From: Selaginella moellendorffii
Taxonomy: Eukaryota > Streptophyta > Lycopodiopsida > Selaginellales > Selaginellaceae
DNA length: 64,000 nt
NCBI RefSeq assembly: GCF_000143415.4
Contig: NW_003314275.1
Span: forward strand, 937,980-1,001,979
Reading direction: 5' to 3'
Below are positions 11,969-22,640 of the stretch, piece by piece. Each line of letters begins with the position of its first letter. Positions within the stretch are counted from its first letter, which is position 1. The position numbers were made by a program, and so were the translations under genes. The notes under the pieces are model-generated. The model was not told where the DNA came from. It worked only from the letters and a program-made list of their open reading frames with translations, and made no database searches.

Positions 11969-12715
11969 GAGAGCTCAACCTCTTGCTCACGGGAGTACAT
12001 CCCGGCTTGCAGTAGGTGGCCAGCGTGGTTGGTGTAATCTCTTCTGGTGCTGCACATCCTTTTGGTAACTTGGAACAGTTTGGTGGCACATCCTGGTCCG
12101 TGTTCTGGACTTGCTCCAAACCTGGGTGATTCAGGGCCAGATTTTGCCATCTCGCTTTTCCTGGGGACATTAACTTGGTTTGTGGTATTGGAGATCCGGA
12201 TGCGCAACCATGAGGGCTTAACCACTTGCTCGCAGGAATACATCCTGGCTTGCAGTAGGTGGCCAGCATGGTTGGTGTAATCTCTTCTGGTGCCACACAT
12301 CCTTTTGGTAACTCGGGAACAGTTTGGTGGCACATCCTCGTCCGTGTTCTGGAGTTGCTCCAAACCAGGGTGATTTCTTGGTCAGTGGGAGCTCTTCAGG
12401 GCCAGGCATGGCATTTTGCCATCTCACTTTTCCTAGGGACACCAACTTGGTTTGTGGTATTGGAGATTTGGATGCGCAACCATGAGGGTTCAACCTCTTG
12501 CTTGCGGGAGTACATCCCAGCTTACAGTAGGCGGCCAGTGTGGTTAGTGTAATCTCTTCTGGTGCCACACACCCTTTTGGTAACTCGGGAACAGTTTGGT
12601 GGCACATCCTCATCTGTGTTCTGGACTTGCTCCAAACTAGGGTGAGTTCCTGGTCAGTGGGTGCTCTTCAGGGCCAGGCATGGCATTTTGCCATCTCGCT
12701 TTTCTTGGGGACATC
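11969..12715. repeat. Tandem array of about 240-273-bp units (three units left of the Copia element)
   Basis: The anchor word gtaatctcttctgg recurs at 12034, 12276 and 12549, so the periods are 242 and 273 bp. The shorter unit lacks the segment near ttggtcagtgggagctcttcag. Each unit begins with caacctcttgct..gggagtacatcc and ends with ttttcctggggacattaacttgg. The array resumes beyond the Copia element at 17479. Open frames within the units are not a multiple of three in period, so coding is unlikely. Confidence 0.9.
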
Positions 12716-12807
12716 TGTAGATTGTGTGGTTTTGTGTGTGGAATGCTCTTAGATGAATGACTTGTCTTCTTTGCTGATGTGGAGATTTGTCATCACTTGT
12801 CTCCACA
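12716..12807 (-). repeat. 3' LTR of the Copia element (92 bp)
   Basis: Matches 17388-17478 with only a handful of differences. It is unusually short for an element with a full polymerase. The purine tract inside its inner edge (12808-12830, read on the minus strand) is the likely polypurine tract. Confidence 0.9.
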
Positions 12808-12879
12808 CTCCTTCTCAAGGCTTGCACCATCAGTCAAATGGAGTGATTTGAGGAAGAGTTCATGCTTCACTCAAGGCAA

Positions 12880-13851
12880 GGACTTTGTCAGGATATCAGC
12901 GACCATTGAGCTGGTTGGACAGAATTCCAGGTTGATTGTTCCATTGTTGACTTGATCCCAAATGAAATGGAACCTCAACTCAATGTGCTTAGTGCATGAG
13001 TGAAATTTTGCATCCTGAGTGAACGCTATTGCCGACATATTGTCGCAGTAGAGTTTGACTGCTGGAATTTGAATCCTAAGGTCCTACAGCAATGTCTTAA
13101 GCCAGATGGCCTCTTTCACTGCTGTTGCAGCTACTATGTATTCAGATTCGCATGAGGACATCGCAGTGATCTATTGCCTCCTGGAACACCAACTAACCAT
13201 GTTATGGTTATACATGAAAACATACCCTGAGGTGGATCTTTTGTCATTTGGATCTCTTGCCCAGTCTGCATCTGTGAATCCCACCAGGCCGTTGTCTCCA
13301 TGTGAATTTCCTTGTGCCACTCACATACCTCATGATCCGCTTCATAGTGGCCCAATGTGAGGGAGATGGATTGTCCAGGAACTTTGAGACTGCTCCCACA
13401 TTGAATGCGAAGTCAAGCCTAGTTGAGACCATCAAGTAGATGAGGCTCCCAACCACTGAACGGTACAGTGTTGTGGTCTCCTCCTCGGGAGTGTTATCAG
13501 AGGTTGATGTCAAACTAAAAGCCTTGAGCTTGCTTCCATAGGAGTAGCCACCGGGTTACCATTAAGCATAGAGTACCTCTGGAGAATGTCATGGATGTAT
13601 TTCTCCTGGGAGAGCTCAAGTACTCCACATTGCCTATCCCGGCAGACTTGAATTCCCAGACAGTAGTGCATGTTTCCCAAATCGGTCATCTCGAATTTAG
13701 CAGTGAGAGAGGCCTTGATGTGGTGGATGAGTCGCATCTGGTTAGAGGCTAATATTGTATTGTCCACATATAAGGCTAAGAATAGAAATCCTTGGCCATC
13801 TCGATATATGTAGAGATTATTATCAGCCGTGTTGCGAGTAAAGCCCAACAA
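12880..13851 (-). pseudogene. Copia reverse transcriptase (C-terminal part) and RNase H, broken
   Basis: Reverse transcriptase palm around 13800-13740 reads LFLALYVDNTILAS; the catalytic YVDD is YVDN here because the second Asp codon has become AAT. Downstream are KFEMTDLGNMHYCLGIQ, QEKYIHDILQRY, the connection region SLIYLMVSTRLDFAFNVGAVSKF (13460-13380), and RNase H with SSCESEYIVAATAAVKEAIWL and CDNMSAIAFTQDAKFHS (13150-13000). Two stops and several frame shifts separate these. Confidence 0.88.
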
Positions 13852-14127
13852 GGTCAGAAAGCTGTTAATTTTAGTGTACCATTACTTGGGGCTTTGTTTC
13901 AGCCTGTAGAGAGCCTTGTGCAAGCAGTAGACGAGATGCTTCTGTCCGGGACGTATAAACCCAGGAGGCTGGGCAACATACACCTCCTCCTCAAGATCAC
14001 TGTTCAGAAAATCAGTTCAAACATCAAGTTGATGGAGCTCCAAGTCGAGCTCAGCTACAAGGCTCATCAAAACATGAATTATTGTCAGCTTTACAATAGG
14101 GCTATAAGTTTCAGAGTAATCAACTCC

Positions 14128-15192
14128 CTAGATCTGATAGAAAACATGAGCTACAAAGTGTGCCTTGTAGCGCTTGATGCTGCCATCAGCTCGATATTTC
14201 TTCTTGAACAGCCACTTGGTTGTGACTGCCTTCTTGCCGGGAGGGAGGGGAACCAATGTCCAGGTTCCATTCTTGATCAATGAGGCATACTCGTCCTGCA
14301 TGGCCACTTGCCACTGTGAGGCATTAGGATTGGAGAGAGCAGCTTGGTAGCCATGAGGTTCAGCAATGGAGCTCATAGCCCAGTAGAATCCCTTCTTGTG
14401 TGGAGCTTGAGCAAGAGATTCTAGAGCTTTGACCGTTGGCTTGCTCACTTGTCCTGAACATGTAACAGCTCTAATCTCTTGATGAGGTGGTGGTGTCATG
14501 AGAAAATCTGGAGGAGGTGAGCAGGAAAATCCTTCAACTGTTTCTTCACCAATGAACAGCTCGTCCACAGTAGTAGCAAGATTTTGCTCACTAGATGAAG
14601 TAGTGTTGCTACTAGTAGCCATTGAAGTGACCAGAGGAACTGGTAGCAATAGAGTTGCTAGAGAAGGCTCATCACCAAGTGGAAGAGGTGTTCCTCCTTC
14701 TGGAATGAGCAGCCTTTGGACTGCTGGTGCTTGTGGGTGGGTGAGCTCATCATCCAGTATATGGGTCAAGTCCACCAAGTTAGAATTTGAAGGAATAGTA
14801 CCTTGAATGTGGTGATAAAGCTCTTGCTCATTGAAAGAGACATCTCGGCTAACCACGAGCTTCTTGAGAGGCAGATTATAAAAGTGGTAGGCCTTGGAAT
14901 GAACATGATAGCCCACAAAGATGGTCTTCTGGCTCCTAGGATCCAGCTTCTGCCGAGTCACATCTGGAATGCGAGCATATGCTGTGCAGCCAAAAACCCT
15001 CAAGTGCCTTAACTGAGGATGCTTCCTAGTCCAAGCTTGATAAGGAACCACACTAGTGCTCTTTGTGGGAAGGCAATTACGAATGTAAAGAGCCATGTTA
15101 ATGGCTTCACCCCAAAAGGAGTTGGGTATACCTACGTGCTGGAGAAGGCAATGAACAATCTCTAGCAGAGTGTGATTAACGCACTCTACCAC
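14128..15192 (-). pseudogene. Copia integrase C-terminal half fused to RT N-terminus (open 354-codon segment)
   Basis: MVECVNHTLLEIVHCLLQHV..FWGEAINMALYIRNCLPTKS is the end of the integrase catalytic core. HLRVFGCTAYARIPDVTRQKLDPRS..FVGY follows, the Copia integrase C-terminal motif. A low-complexity linker then leads to the RT start WQVAMQDEYASLIKNGTWTLVPLP and TTKWLFKKKYRADGSIKRYKA. The N-terminal integrase (HHCC and first catalytic residues, 15200-15840) is present only in fragments with stops. Confidence 0.9.
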
Positions 15193-15844
15193 GCAGTTAT
15201 GTTGGAGAGTATGGGCTGTCGTGTACTAGTGAACGATGCCAGCCTCAGCCAAAAAGTTGAGAAACTCTTTGTTCAGGTACTCTCTACCACCATCTGTGTG
15301 TAACACATGAATCTTTTGGCCAGTAGACATCTCTGCCCAGCTCTAAAAAAGCTTAAAGTGGTTGAACACTTCGCTCTTGGCATGGAGAAGGCTCACCGTA
15401 GCATATCTGGAATAGTCATCAATAAAAGACACAAACTACTTCTTGCGGCTGAGTGTTTCCACGGGCAAGTAGCACATGTCACTGTGAACTAGATCCAATA
15501 AGCCTGTAGCTTGGTCCTCCATGGTTCTTGATGGAAAAGGAAGGCAAACTTACTTCCCAAGATGACAAGTTTCACACACACCCAGATGGCCAGCTGGGAG
15601 CGTGATGCCTTTAGTATGTTGGTTACAAGTTAAAGCATGCAGATCTCATTTATTGACATGCCCCAGATGAGTATGCTAGAGCTCAATGGTGTTGTGCTTG
15701 GAAAGCAAGCACTTGAGCTAGAAAAACCAATTCTACATTTAAATGGTAGAGTGTTTCACATCTCACGCCACTGGCTACAGAAGTACCATCACGACCATAG
15801 ATGGTGCACCCTTTTGGAAAGAAGGTGGTAGTAAAGCCTTGATC

Positions 15845-16300
15845 TTAGGCTGCACCTATAGAAAGAACCGTCTGCCCTACTTCAGGTATAAAGTGCACGT
15901 GATGAACCTCCTTAAGAGGTCCATTAGGTAGCGTGATCACCACCATGCCATGACCTTCCACCTGGAGTGGTCGCTTGTTGCCAACATAAACCTGTTGTGG
16001 AGCTTGAAGACCCTTGTAAGTGTGAAATGCACCATCCTCTCCTTGCCAAAAGTGAACACCTCGTTCCACTTGGGGTAGAGTGTGCTAGGCACAAATCTGG
16101 TGCGCGCGGTGTGCAATCCCAATGAGATCTTGGCGAAGGGATCGATGGCGGCATCCTTGGATGCCAACGCGCACGCCTTGATGACACGGACAGAGAGGTA
16201 CTACATCCTCTCCACCACCACTATCCAGCCATAGAACCTCAAGAGCAGACACCGGTGACAGATAAAGAGCCATCATCAACAACGAGTTGCTCTGGGTAAG
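15845..16300 (-). pseudogene. Copia protease region interrupted by foreign coding DNA
   Basis: On the minus strand ALEVLWLDSG (about 16260-16220) is the retropepsin active-site motif DSG. The Copia frame resumes at EDGAFHTYKG..QQVYVGNKRPLQVEGHG..PNGPLKEVHHVHFIPEVGQTVLSIG (16050-15850). Between the two, the expected His-Met-Thr loop is absent and a C2-domain-like stretch is present instead (separate entry), in a different frame. Confidence 0.8.
16039..16200 (-). other. Captured C2-domain coding fragment inside the Copia protease
   Basis: Minus-strand translation from 16200 gives YLSVRVIKACALASKD, then DPFAKISLG, then TRFVPSTLYPKWNEVFTFG. This is the first half of a plant C2 domain: the beta-1 VxVIKAxxLxxKD, the Ca-binding DPFxKxSLG loop, and the beta-4 TxxxxxTLxPxWNExFxF. 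No Copia protease contains this. The frame differs from the flanking gag-pol frame and a TAG immediately precedes it, so it is not translated as part of pol. Confidence 0.8.
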
Positions 16301-17112
16301 CATGTGCTGGGTGGCAACCTTCTTTGCATGACAATCACACTCAACATGCCCCATCTTTCCACAATAGTTGCAAGGACCCTTTTTCTTCTTGATCTTTTTC
16401 TAGTTAGATCTAGAGTTGGGAGTTGTAGTAGAAGAGATACAAGGCCCACAACTAGTGCCTCCTTTCCTCTACTCCCCACTCAATTGTTTCTTACCAAGAA
16501 ACAAGGCTTACTCGCGAGCAACTTGAGGGGATCCTTGATGGCTAGCTTGACGCTCAGCAATCTTGTGCTCTTCCTTGAGCAGATCAGAGTAGAGCTCCTC
16601 CATGGTTTTGCCTGGGACAAAAGAGAGTATGGAGGACGATTATTGCAACTCTAGGGATATAGAGTAGAGCAGAAAGGCTTTTGCATAGTCATCGGAAATT
16701 GCAGCATTTACTTCCTTCAGCTGCTGCATTAAGCCCTTGAGCTTCCTGATGTATGTTGCCATTGTCTCACCAGGCTGCATGTATAGGGAGAAAAATTTCT
16801 AGGTCAAAACCAAAATAAATTCATCTCCAAGACCCAGTCCAATCACAAAAAGGGCTTTGCGGTTCTTGGAGTCCCAAGTAGCCTGCAAGGTTGCTTCTGT
16901 ATCTTGAGGTTTGACTTCAGTTCCTTCCACTAAATCCCAACAATCTTTTGCCATTAAAATTAATTGGACTTTGGTCTTCCAAATTGTGAAGTTCTCACCC
17001 ATGAACTTTTAGAGTAGCTTCTCCCATCTTGCATCTCAGTTGCCAGCTGGGATGGCCATGGTGCTTGCTAGGGTGGTTCTAAATGTAGTGCGAGGTGGAG
17101 TACTAGTAGCCA
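16300..17112 (-). pseudogene. Copia gag, broken
   Basis: Reads from ATG near 17112 (MATSTPPRTTFRTTLASTM), then KFMGENFTIWKTKVQLILMAKDCWDLVEG (UBN2-type gag), YMQPGETMATYIRKLKGLMQQLKEVN, PGKTMEELYSDLLKEEHKIAER, and the zinc knuckle CNYCGKMGHVECDC at about 16361-16320 (CX2CX4HX4C intact). At least three in-frame stops. Confidence 0.85.
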
Positions 17113-17387
17113 TTAGTTTCTAGATGAAAGGACAAAACAGCACAGTAAGCTAGAAGCGAGGAGGGGGAGGAGGTGGTGGGAATCATTGGAAGGGATGCCC
17201 ACACGCCATGCACACAAAGTGACAATTAGGGTAGAGGCATGGATGGACATCACGTTGCGCTTGCTTGCGTTCTTGAATCCGTCATTCCACCCTAGCAAGG
17301 ACTGCAAGAGCCCTAGTGCGGTCCTGCTCATCATGTTGCTGTGTTTACCAGTGTTTCACCATCAAAATCAAAACAAACCCGATACCA

Positions 17388-17478
17388 TGTAGATGTGTGA
17401 TTTTGTGTGCAGAATGCTCTTAGATGAATGACTTGTCTTCTTTGCTAATGTGGAGACTTGTCATCACTTGTCTCCACA
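17388..17478 (-). repeat. 5' LTR of the Copia element (91 bp)
   Basis: Mate of 12716-12807. Directly inside it the minus strand reads tggtatcggg; the first seven bases match the primer-binding site used with initiator tRNA-Met, but the rest diverges. Confidence 0.9.
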
Positions 17479-17725
17479 ACATTAACTTGGTTGGTGGTAT
17501 TGGAGATCCAGATGCACAACCATGAAGGCTCAACCTCTAGCTCGTGGGAGTACATCTCAACTTGCAATAGGTGGCCAGCGTGGTTGGTGTATTCACTCCC
17601 AATGCTGCACACCCTTTTGGCAACTCGGGAACAGTTTTGGTGGCACAAACTTGTTCATGTGCAGGAGTCACTCTCTACCAGGGTGATATCGTGGTGTGTG
17701 AGCAATTTTTTTTGGTGAGGTATGG
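17479..17725. repeat. Tandem-array unit to the right of the Copia element
   Basis: Continues the array from acattaacttggttggtgg through caacctctagctcgtgggagtacat to ggcaactcgggaacagtttt. It matches the left units but is more diverged; the anchor word is changed at 17589. Confidence 0.85.
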
Positions 17726-18789
17726 GCTGTTGTTGTTTTGCTTTACTGGGCGAGCCACTTGGTGTGTGCTATTCAGGAAGGAAACAACTATGACCAGCCT
17801 AAATTTTAGTGTGTGGGATTGCATTTGGTGGCTGACATTGTTGTTTCCCTCTTGGTCATGCACCAAGTAGGCTTCTCCAGGACAGCATATGTCTCTTGGT
17901 GTCTTGATGGCAGTCGTGATGGCTGGCAGCAAGTCTTTTCAACTCTCATTTCGGGCATGTGCTAGACTTGGTGCAGAATCCTAGGTGATATCCTAGACTT
18001 TGCTTCCCGATCTGCTCTCAAGTCCAATATGCATGGATAAAGAATCTTCACCTTTTGTACGCACTCCATGTCTATGGAAACACACATGGTAGGATATGAG
18101 CATAAGCAATATAGATGAAATGAGATGGATATTCAGTTTAATTGAAATGAAATCTCATGGCACTATACTAGTTATATATGCTCACTTTGCCGTGGTGGAA
18201 TGCTTGGATTTCTTCTTGCACTTTTTGGTAATCTCACATATTTCTGAGGGGGAGCTGGGGATGCAACTTCCCACAGCTCACCCTACCATTCTTCCGAGGG
18301 GGGAGATGGGGATGCGACTTTCCATGGCTCACACCCTACCATACTTCTGGCACTCTAATATTTCAGTTCACCTTTGGCAATATGTATTATATTGGAAAAC
18401 TACAAAATCACCTTTAGTGAATCCTCTTTAATCTAATCTAGATCCAAACATAAAAAGGAAAAAAATACTTAGCCATGTATTATCGCAAAGATGTTAATGC
18501 TGAGATTGATTTACATCTCATAGCCTTGATCCCTAGAAGGCAGTGAGTAAAATAGGCATGGAAGAGAAGAATAGATGTTGAGCAAGTGGGCTATATGTTA
18601 TTATGGCTAAGGATATAAAAAGACAAAAAGGGGATTAATCTGGCATGCTATCACCAGCCTATATATCCACTACATGCCTAGTCATCCAAGTTAGAAATTT
18701 GATTGGGAGAAATCTTGATTTCAATTCCTAACTCAAGAAATGCCTTTGCGAAAATCACAATACAATGTACCCCTCTATTCTTTGATGAC
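17726..18789. other. Intergenic, with one short tandem duplication
   Basis: No gene recognised. An imperfect tandem pair of about 50 bp lies at 18243-18290 and 18291-18346 (gaggggggagatggggatgcgact..). The rest is AT-rich with no coding signal. Confidence 0.5.
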
Positions 18790-20600
18790 TAGAGTTGAGT
18801 AGCTCTTGTAGCTCAAGCTTCCATTGTGGTGGTAGTAGCAGCTATGTTATTAGCCTTTGGTTCTTCCTCGTAGTCCTCAAGCTTGTCACAAGTGTAGTTC
18901 TTAATGGCAATTTCGAGCATTTGAAGTTGGGCCTTGAGCTCCATGTTTTTTTTGGTGAGGCAGGCATTCTCAAGTTAGTACTGCTACACTAACTTGGAAG
19001 ATTCTTGGCAGGTGTTTGGTGTTGGGAGTTTGTGAGACTGCATAGTGCGAAGGACTCCCTTTACCTGATCAAATTCTTGAGCCATGCTCACCAACTTCTC
19101 CTCGTGTGGTCATGCAAAAACGTTGTGAAAGAAGCTCTCCATGCCATTCCACGCATACACTGCCATATTGGAGTTATGGTACTACTCCAAAAAGTTTGTA
19201 GGCATGGTATAGTACACTTTCGGTTGTAGCTGCTCTTCTGCTTCAACTGGAATATTGTATTTGTCACAGTGATGGCACTTGGTGCTCATGTGCTCATGAG
19301 GAAACTAGCGATGCATTGTTGAACTAGGCGGCTACATGTCGTCAACGCTAATGTCTGGAGGAAATGTTTGTGTGCTCTCAGGCTGTGGTGGTGCCAGTTG
19401 CTATTGCAGATTGCGGTGTGGCTTAACAAGCTACTGTAGCTCAGTTGGCTGCTATGGCAAAGGTGGTTACTCCTCAGCAGGCTGATGTAGCTTTGCTAGT
19501 TGCTGCGGTAGAAATGGCTGCTCGTTGGCAAGCTGCTGTGGTGGAAACGGCTGCTTGGCAAGCTATTGCTGCTCGGCAAGCTGTGGCAGAGAAGGTTGGT
19601 GCTGCTCAATAGGCTGTAGTGGTGGAGGCTGCTACTACTCTGCAAACTATTGTGGCATGGCAGGCTGCTGCTAAGGCTGGTGTTGCTCAGCAAGCTGCTC
19701 CTGTTGCACAGGTGGTTCATGAAGAGCAATGTGCCCTTGCACAACGGATGGTGGAATTGTAACCATCTCAAGATTTTCAAGAATATTCTGTGTTGGCTGA
19801 AAGTGATCGTCCACCGGAATTGTTGTCATTGGAGATGGAAGTGGCACTAGTTCATGCAGTGGTGATGGTGGCAAAGGCTGCAAGCTCTTCATTGATGGCT
19901 TTGTATGTGCCAAACTCTATTGCTGTTTTGTTTTGGAGCTGGAGGTTCTCGTTGGTTGTTGTCGTGTCGGCACCTTGTGTTGGACTGCTTGCACATCATT
20001 GTTGTCATTGTTAACCTATGGAGTCCCAACATTTCTTCGGCCTTATCCCTGTGTCTTTCTTCGTGGAGTTGCTACTACCTTTCGCTGGACCTTTTTCTTC
20101 TCGGTGTTCATCAAGTTGTCTTCAGCTTGGTGCTTTGAACTTTCCGTGGCTGCGTGTTGTAGAGGTAGAGGTGGTGGATTATAAATCACCATGGCTTGAC
20201 TCCTATGCATGATGATGGCGTGGACATACAGTAGTATCAGCGTCCTCACACATCTCCCCGCATTGAGATCTGCTGTCACCTTTTTAAGTTCCTTGTGAAA
20301 CTTCGGGATCACATATCTTGCTAAATCCACTTTCTTCCCAGCTTAAAGATCCTCATAGATGAAGGCCACATATCTGCTCACTATCGTTGCAGTCTTCCAA
20401 AACTCCAGAAGGAACTTGAAGATCTTGTAGAGCCCGTCCTTGACATTGGAGAATTGCAAACTAAGCACCGAGTTGTAGCTCCCGAAACTGAATCTTCAAG
20501 TTCAACCTGGCCAGTGGCGAGATCCATCAAGTGAGACCTCTTGTTGCTCACTTGATTCATGAGATATCCCGCCATTCATTCTGCAAAGTCAAAGAGGCCG
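18790..20600 (-). pseudogene. Degenerate gag-like protein with Gln/Pro-rich repeats
   Basis: The minus strand from about 20580 reads as one protein with stops: a helical N-terminal part (GLYKIFKFLLEFWKTATIV, YVAFIYED, DLARYVIPKFHKELKKVTAD, 20460-20260); a basic linker (EKKKVQRKVVATPRRK); a Pro-rich part (LPPSPLHELVPLPSP, 19860); then a long low-complexity run of QQLAEQ/QPLPPQQLA units (19700-19430); then HNSNMAVYAWNGMESFFHNVFA. Probably the gag region of the Gypsy element that follows, or of another element. I cannot match it to a named family. Confidence 0.45.
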
Positions 20601-21412
20601 TGATTGCGAGTCCAACGCTTGACATTGGCATCGAATTGCCACTCAAGATTTTGAGAGAGGATGATGGTATCTGTCTTGGGTGTTTGCTTGGTTCGCATTG
20701 TGTCGACTCTTCAGCTGTGTTGAGAATGCACTTGCACTTTCTTCTTGTCTCTCTCGATCAGTGCATTTCTTAGAATCTGATGCACTCATTTGAGATGGGT
20801 GCCTAGCTGACGATCACTCTCTAGCACACGTGTGATCTCAAGATTTGCTTGCCACTCAAGCTTACCCTTGTGATTTTTCAGCGCACACTTCCTCTCCGAT
20901 CAGGGTTAGGGCTAACTCTGTTTTATTGTTTTGTTCATATGCATTTTCACTAACTCTTTTCTTGAGTAGAGTTGTTTGTGATTGTTGTGGAACTGTTTTA
21001 TGTGCAATGTGAGTTGTATTGGTTTCATTGGTAGTCAATTCTAGCATGGTATGCGTGGCTTGCATATATGCTATGCTTGGTTCTTGATATTTTCTCAATT
21101 TTGTTGAGATTGACTATTTCAATTTCTTCATCATCGAGTGTTGCTAAGTGAGTTGTGCCGGGTGTTTGCATATTTGTGATCTTGAATGGTCCTTCCCATT
21201 AATGTACCAATTTGCCTCAAATTTTGTTGACATTTCCTCTATACCATAGAACAAAATTTCCAACTTCAAATCTATCAATTTTCTTTATAGTTTGTTTTCT
21301 ATTGTGATAAGCTTTTTTTCTTGTTTGTATGGCTTCAATTGTCCATAAAGCATTTAATCTTTCTTCATCTAACTTTTCTAGCATATCCAATCTTTTCTTG
21401 ATTAATTTGCAG

Positions 21413-21730
21413 CTAAATTATCATTCTCAAGGATGGTACAATATATTCTAGTGGTGTCAAAGCTTGAAGTCCATAAGCTAATTTAAATGGAGTTGAATTT
21501 ATTGAAACTTTATATGCTATTTTATAAGCCCAAAGAGCATCATAAACTCTATTATCCCAATATTTAAGATTGGTTTGCACTATTTTCTTCAGTATGTTCT
21601 TAAGTGTTTTGTTTGTGGATTCAGCTTGACTATTGCCCTGTGGATAATATGGTGTAAATTTCTTATGTTTAATAATGAATTCGTTTAGTAAAATCTTGAT
21701 TGTTTCATTGAGGAAATGTGTTCTTCTATC
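21413..21730 (-). pseudogene. Gypsy integrase core, open segment
   Basis: Reads DRRTHFLNETIKILLNEFI, HKKFTPYYPQGNSQAEST (the catalytic-core YYPQxNxQxE motif with its Glu intact), NKTLKNILKKIV, YWDNRVYDALWAYKI and FKLAYGLQALTPLEY. The usual SDxGTHF is here DRRTHF, immediately preceded by telomere-like repeats. Upstream zinc-binding and first-Asp regions are in broken frames to about 22100. Confidence 0.85.
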
Positions 21731-21732
21731 CA

Positions 21733-21752
21733 TTTAGGGTTTAGGGTTTAGG
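21733..21752. repeat. Interstitial telomere-like repeat (TTTAGGG, 2.9 units)
   Basis: Twenty bases of perfect plant telomere repeat lie just upstream of the integrase DRRTHF motif, where the integrase frame should be continuous. Confidence 0.85.
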
Positions 21753-22640
21753 TAATCCATATGATAATCATTTCATAAAGAAACTTAGCTATATTCTTTG
21801 CTATCGCTTTCTTGAGTGGTTGAGCTTTTGCCCATTTTGTCATATAATCTATTGCTATCAAAACATATTGATTTCCATTCTTGCTCTTTTGTATGGGTCC
21901 TACAAAATCTAGGCCCTATCATTAGAAAGGTTCTATTGCTATAGTTAGATTTAGTTCTTATGTTTTTTTCTTGGGTGGAAATTTTATACACTAACAAATG
22001 TCACAAGTTTGACAAAACTATGAAGTGCCTTTCCATAATGTAAGCCACCATAGGCTTACTTGCAATATTTTTTTGTTATAATTTCTTTTGCAAAATGCCC
22101 ACCAAAACAACTTGTATGAGCTTTTTCTAGTAACTCTTGTATTTCTTCTTGTGATTTTATACATCTTCTTTATATATTATCATGTTCAATTTTATAAAGT
22201 TTTCTTCTGATGACTGAGTATCATCATGTCCTCAAGACGAATTGTTTTATCTTTTGTGGTACATGATGTCAAAACTTTTGTAGTTGTTAAATAACTAAAG
22301 ATTTCTTGAAATGTATTGTGGGTGGTAATCTTAAAAAGATGTGAATCAGGTAAGTCATCGTTGGGGTTTTGTATATTTTCCCCAGTTGTAATTATGCTGA
22401 GATGATCAACTTATTCATGGTATTTGTTAGGTTTGTGAACTATCTCAAATTTGAATTCTTGTAATAACAAAAACCATTTTATTATTCTTCCGCTAAGGAT
22501 GGGTTTGTTAAGTAGATGAATCAATGCTTGATGATTGACAAATATTTTTACTTTGTTGGAAAGTAAATAGTGTCAAATTTTGGTTAAAGCATATATCATG
22601 CCTAAGACTTCTTTTTCTGTAGTTGTATAATTTATTTTGG

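Larger units (their letters stand above)
12716..17478 (-). mobile_element. Ty1/Copia LTR retrotransposon, 4.76 kb, complete ends, decayed coding
   Basis: Bounded by near-identical LTRs of 92 bp (12716-12807) and 91 bp (17388-17478), starting TGTAGAT and ending TCTCCACA on the plus strand (5'-TG..CA-3' in element orientation). Flanked by 5-bp target duplications acatc/acatt (12711-12715, 17479-17483) with one mismatch. Reading on the minus strand: 5' LTR, primer-binding-like tggtatcggg directly inside it, gag, protease remnant, integrase, reverse transcriptase, RNase H, a purine-rich gagaaggag tract, then the 3' LTR. Stops and frameshifts occur throughout. The order PR-INT-RT-RH defines Copia. 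Confidence 0.93.

Noticed and set aside
12047-12752. Repeated open frames in the tandem array (PELPKGCVAPEEIT..) as a possible repeat protein
   Set aside because: Unit lengths 242 and 273 are not consistently multiples of three and frames shift between units.
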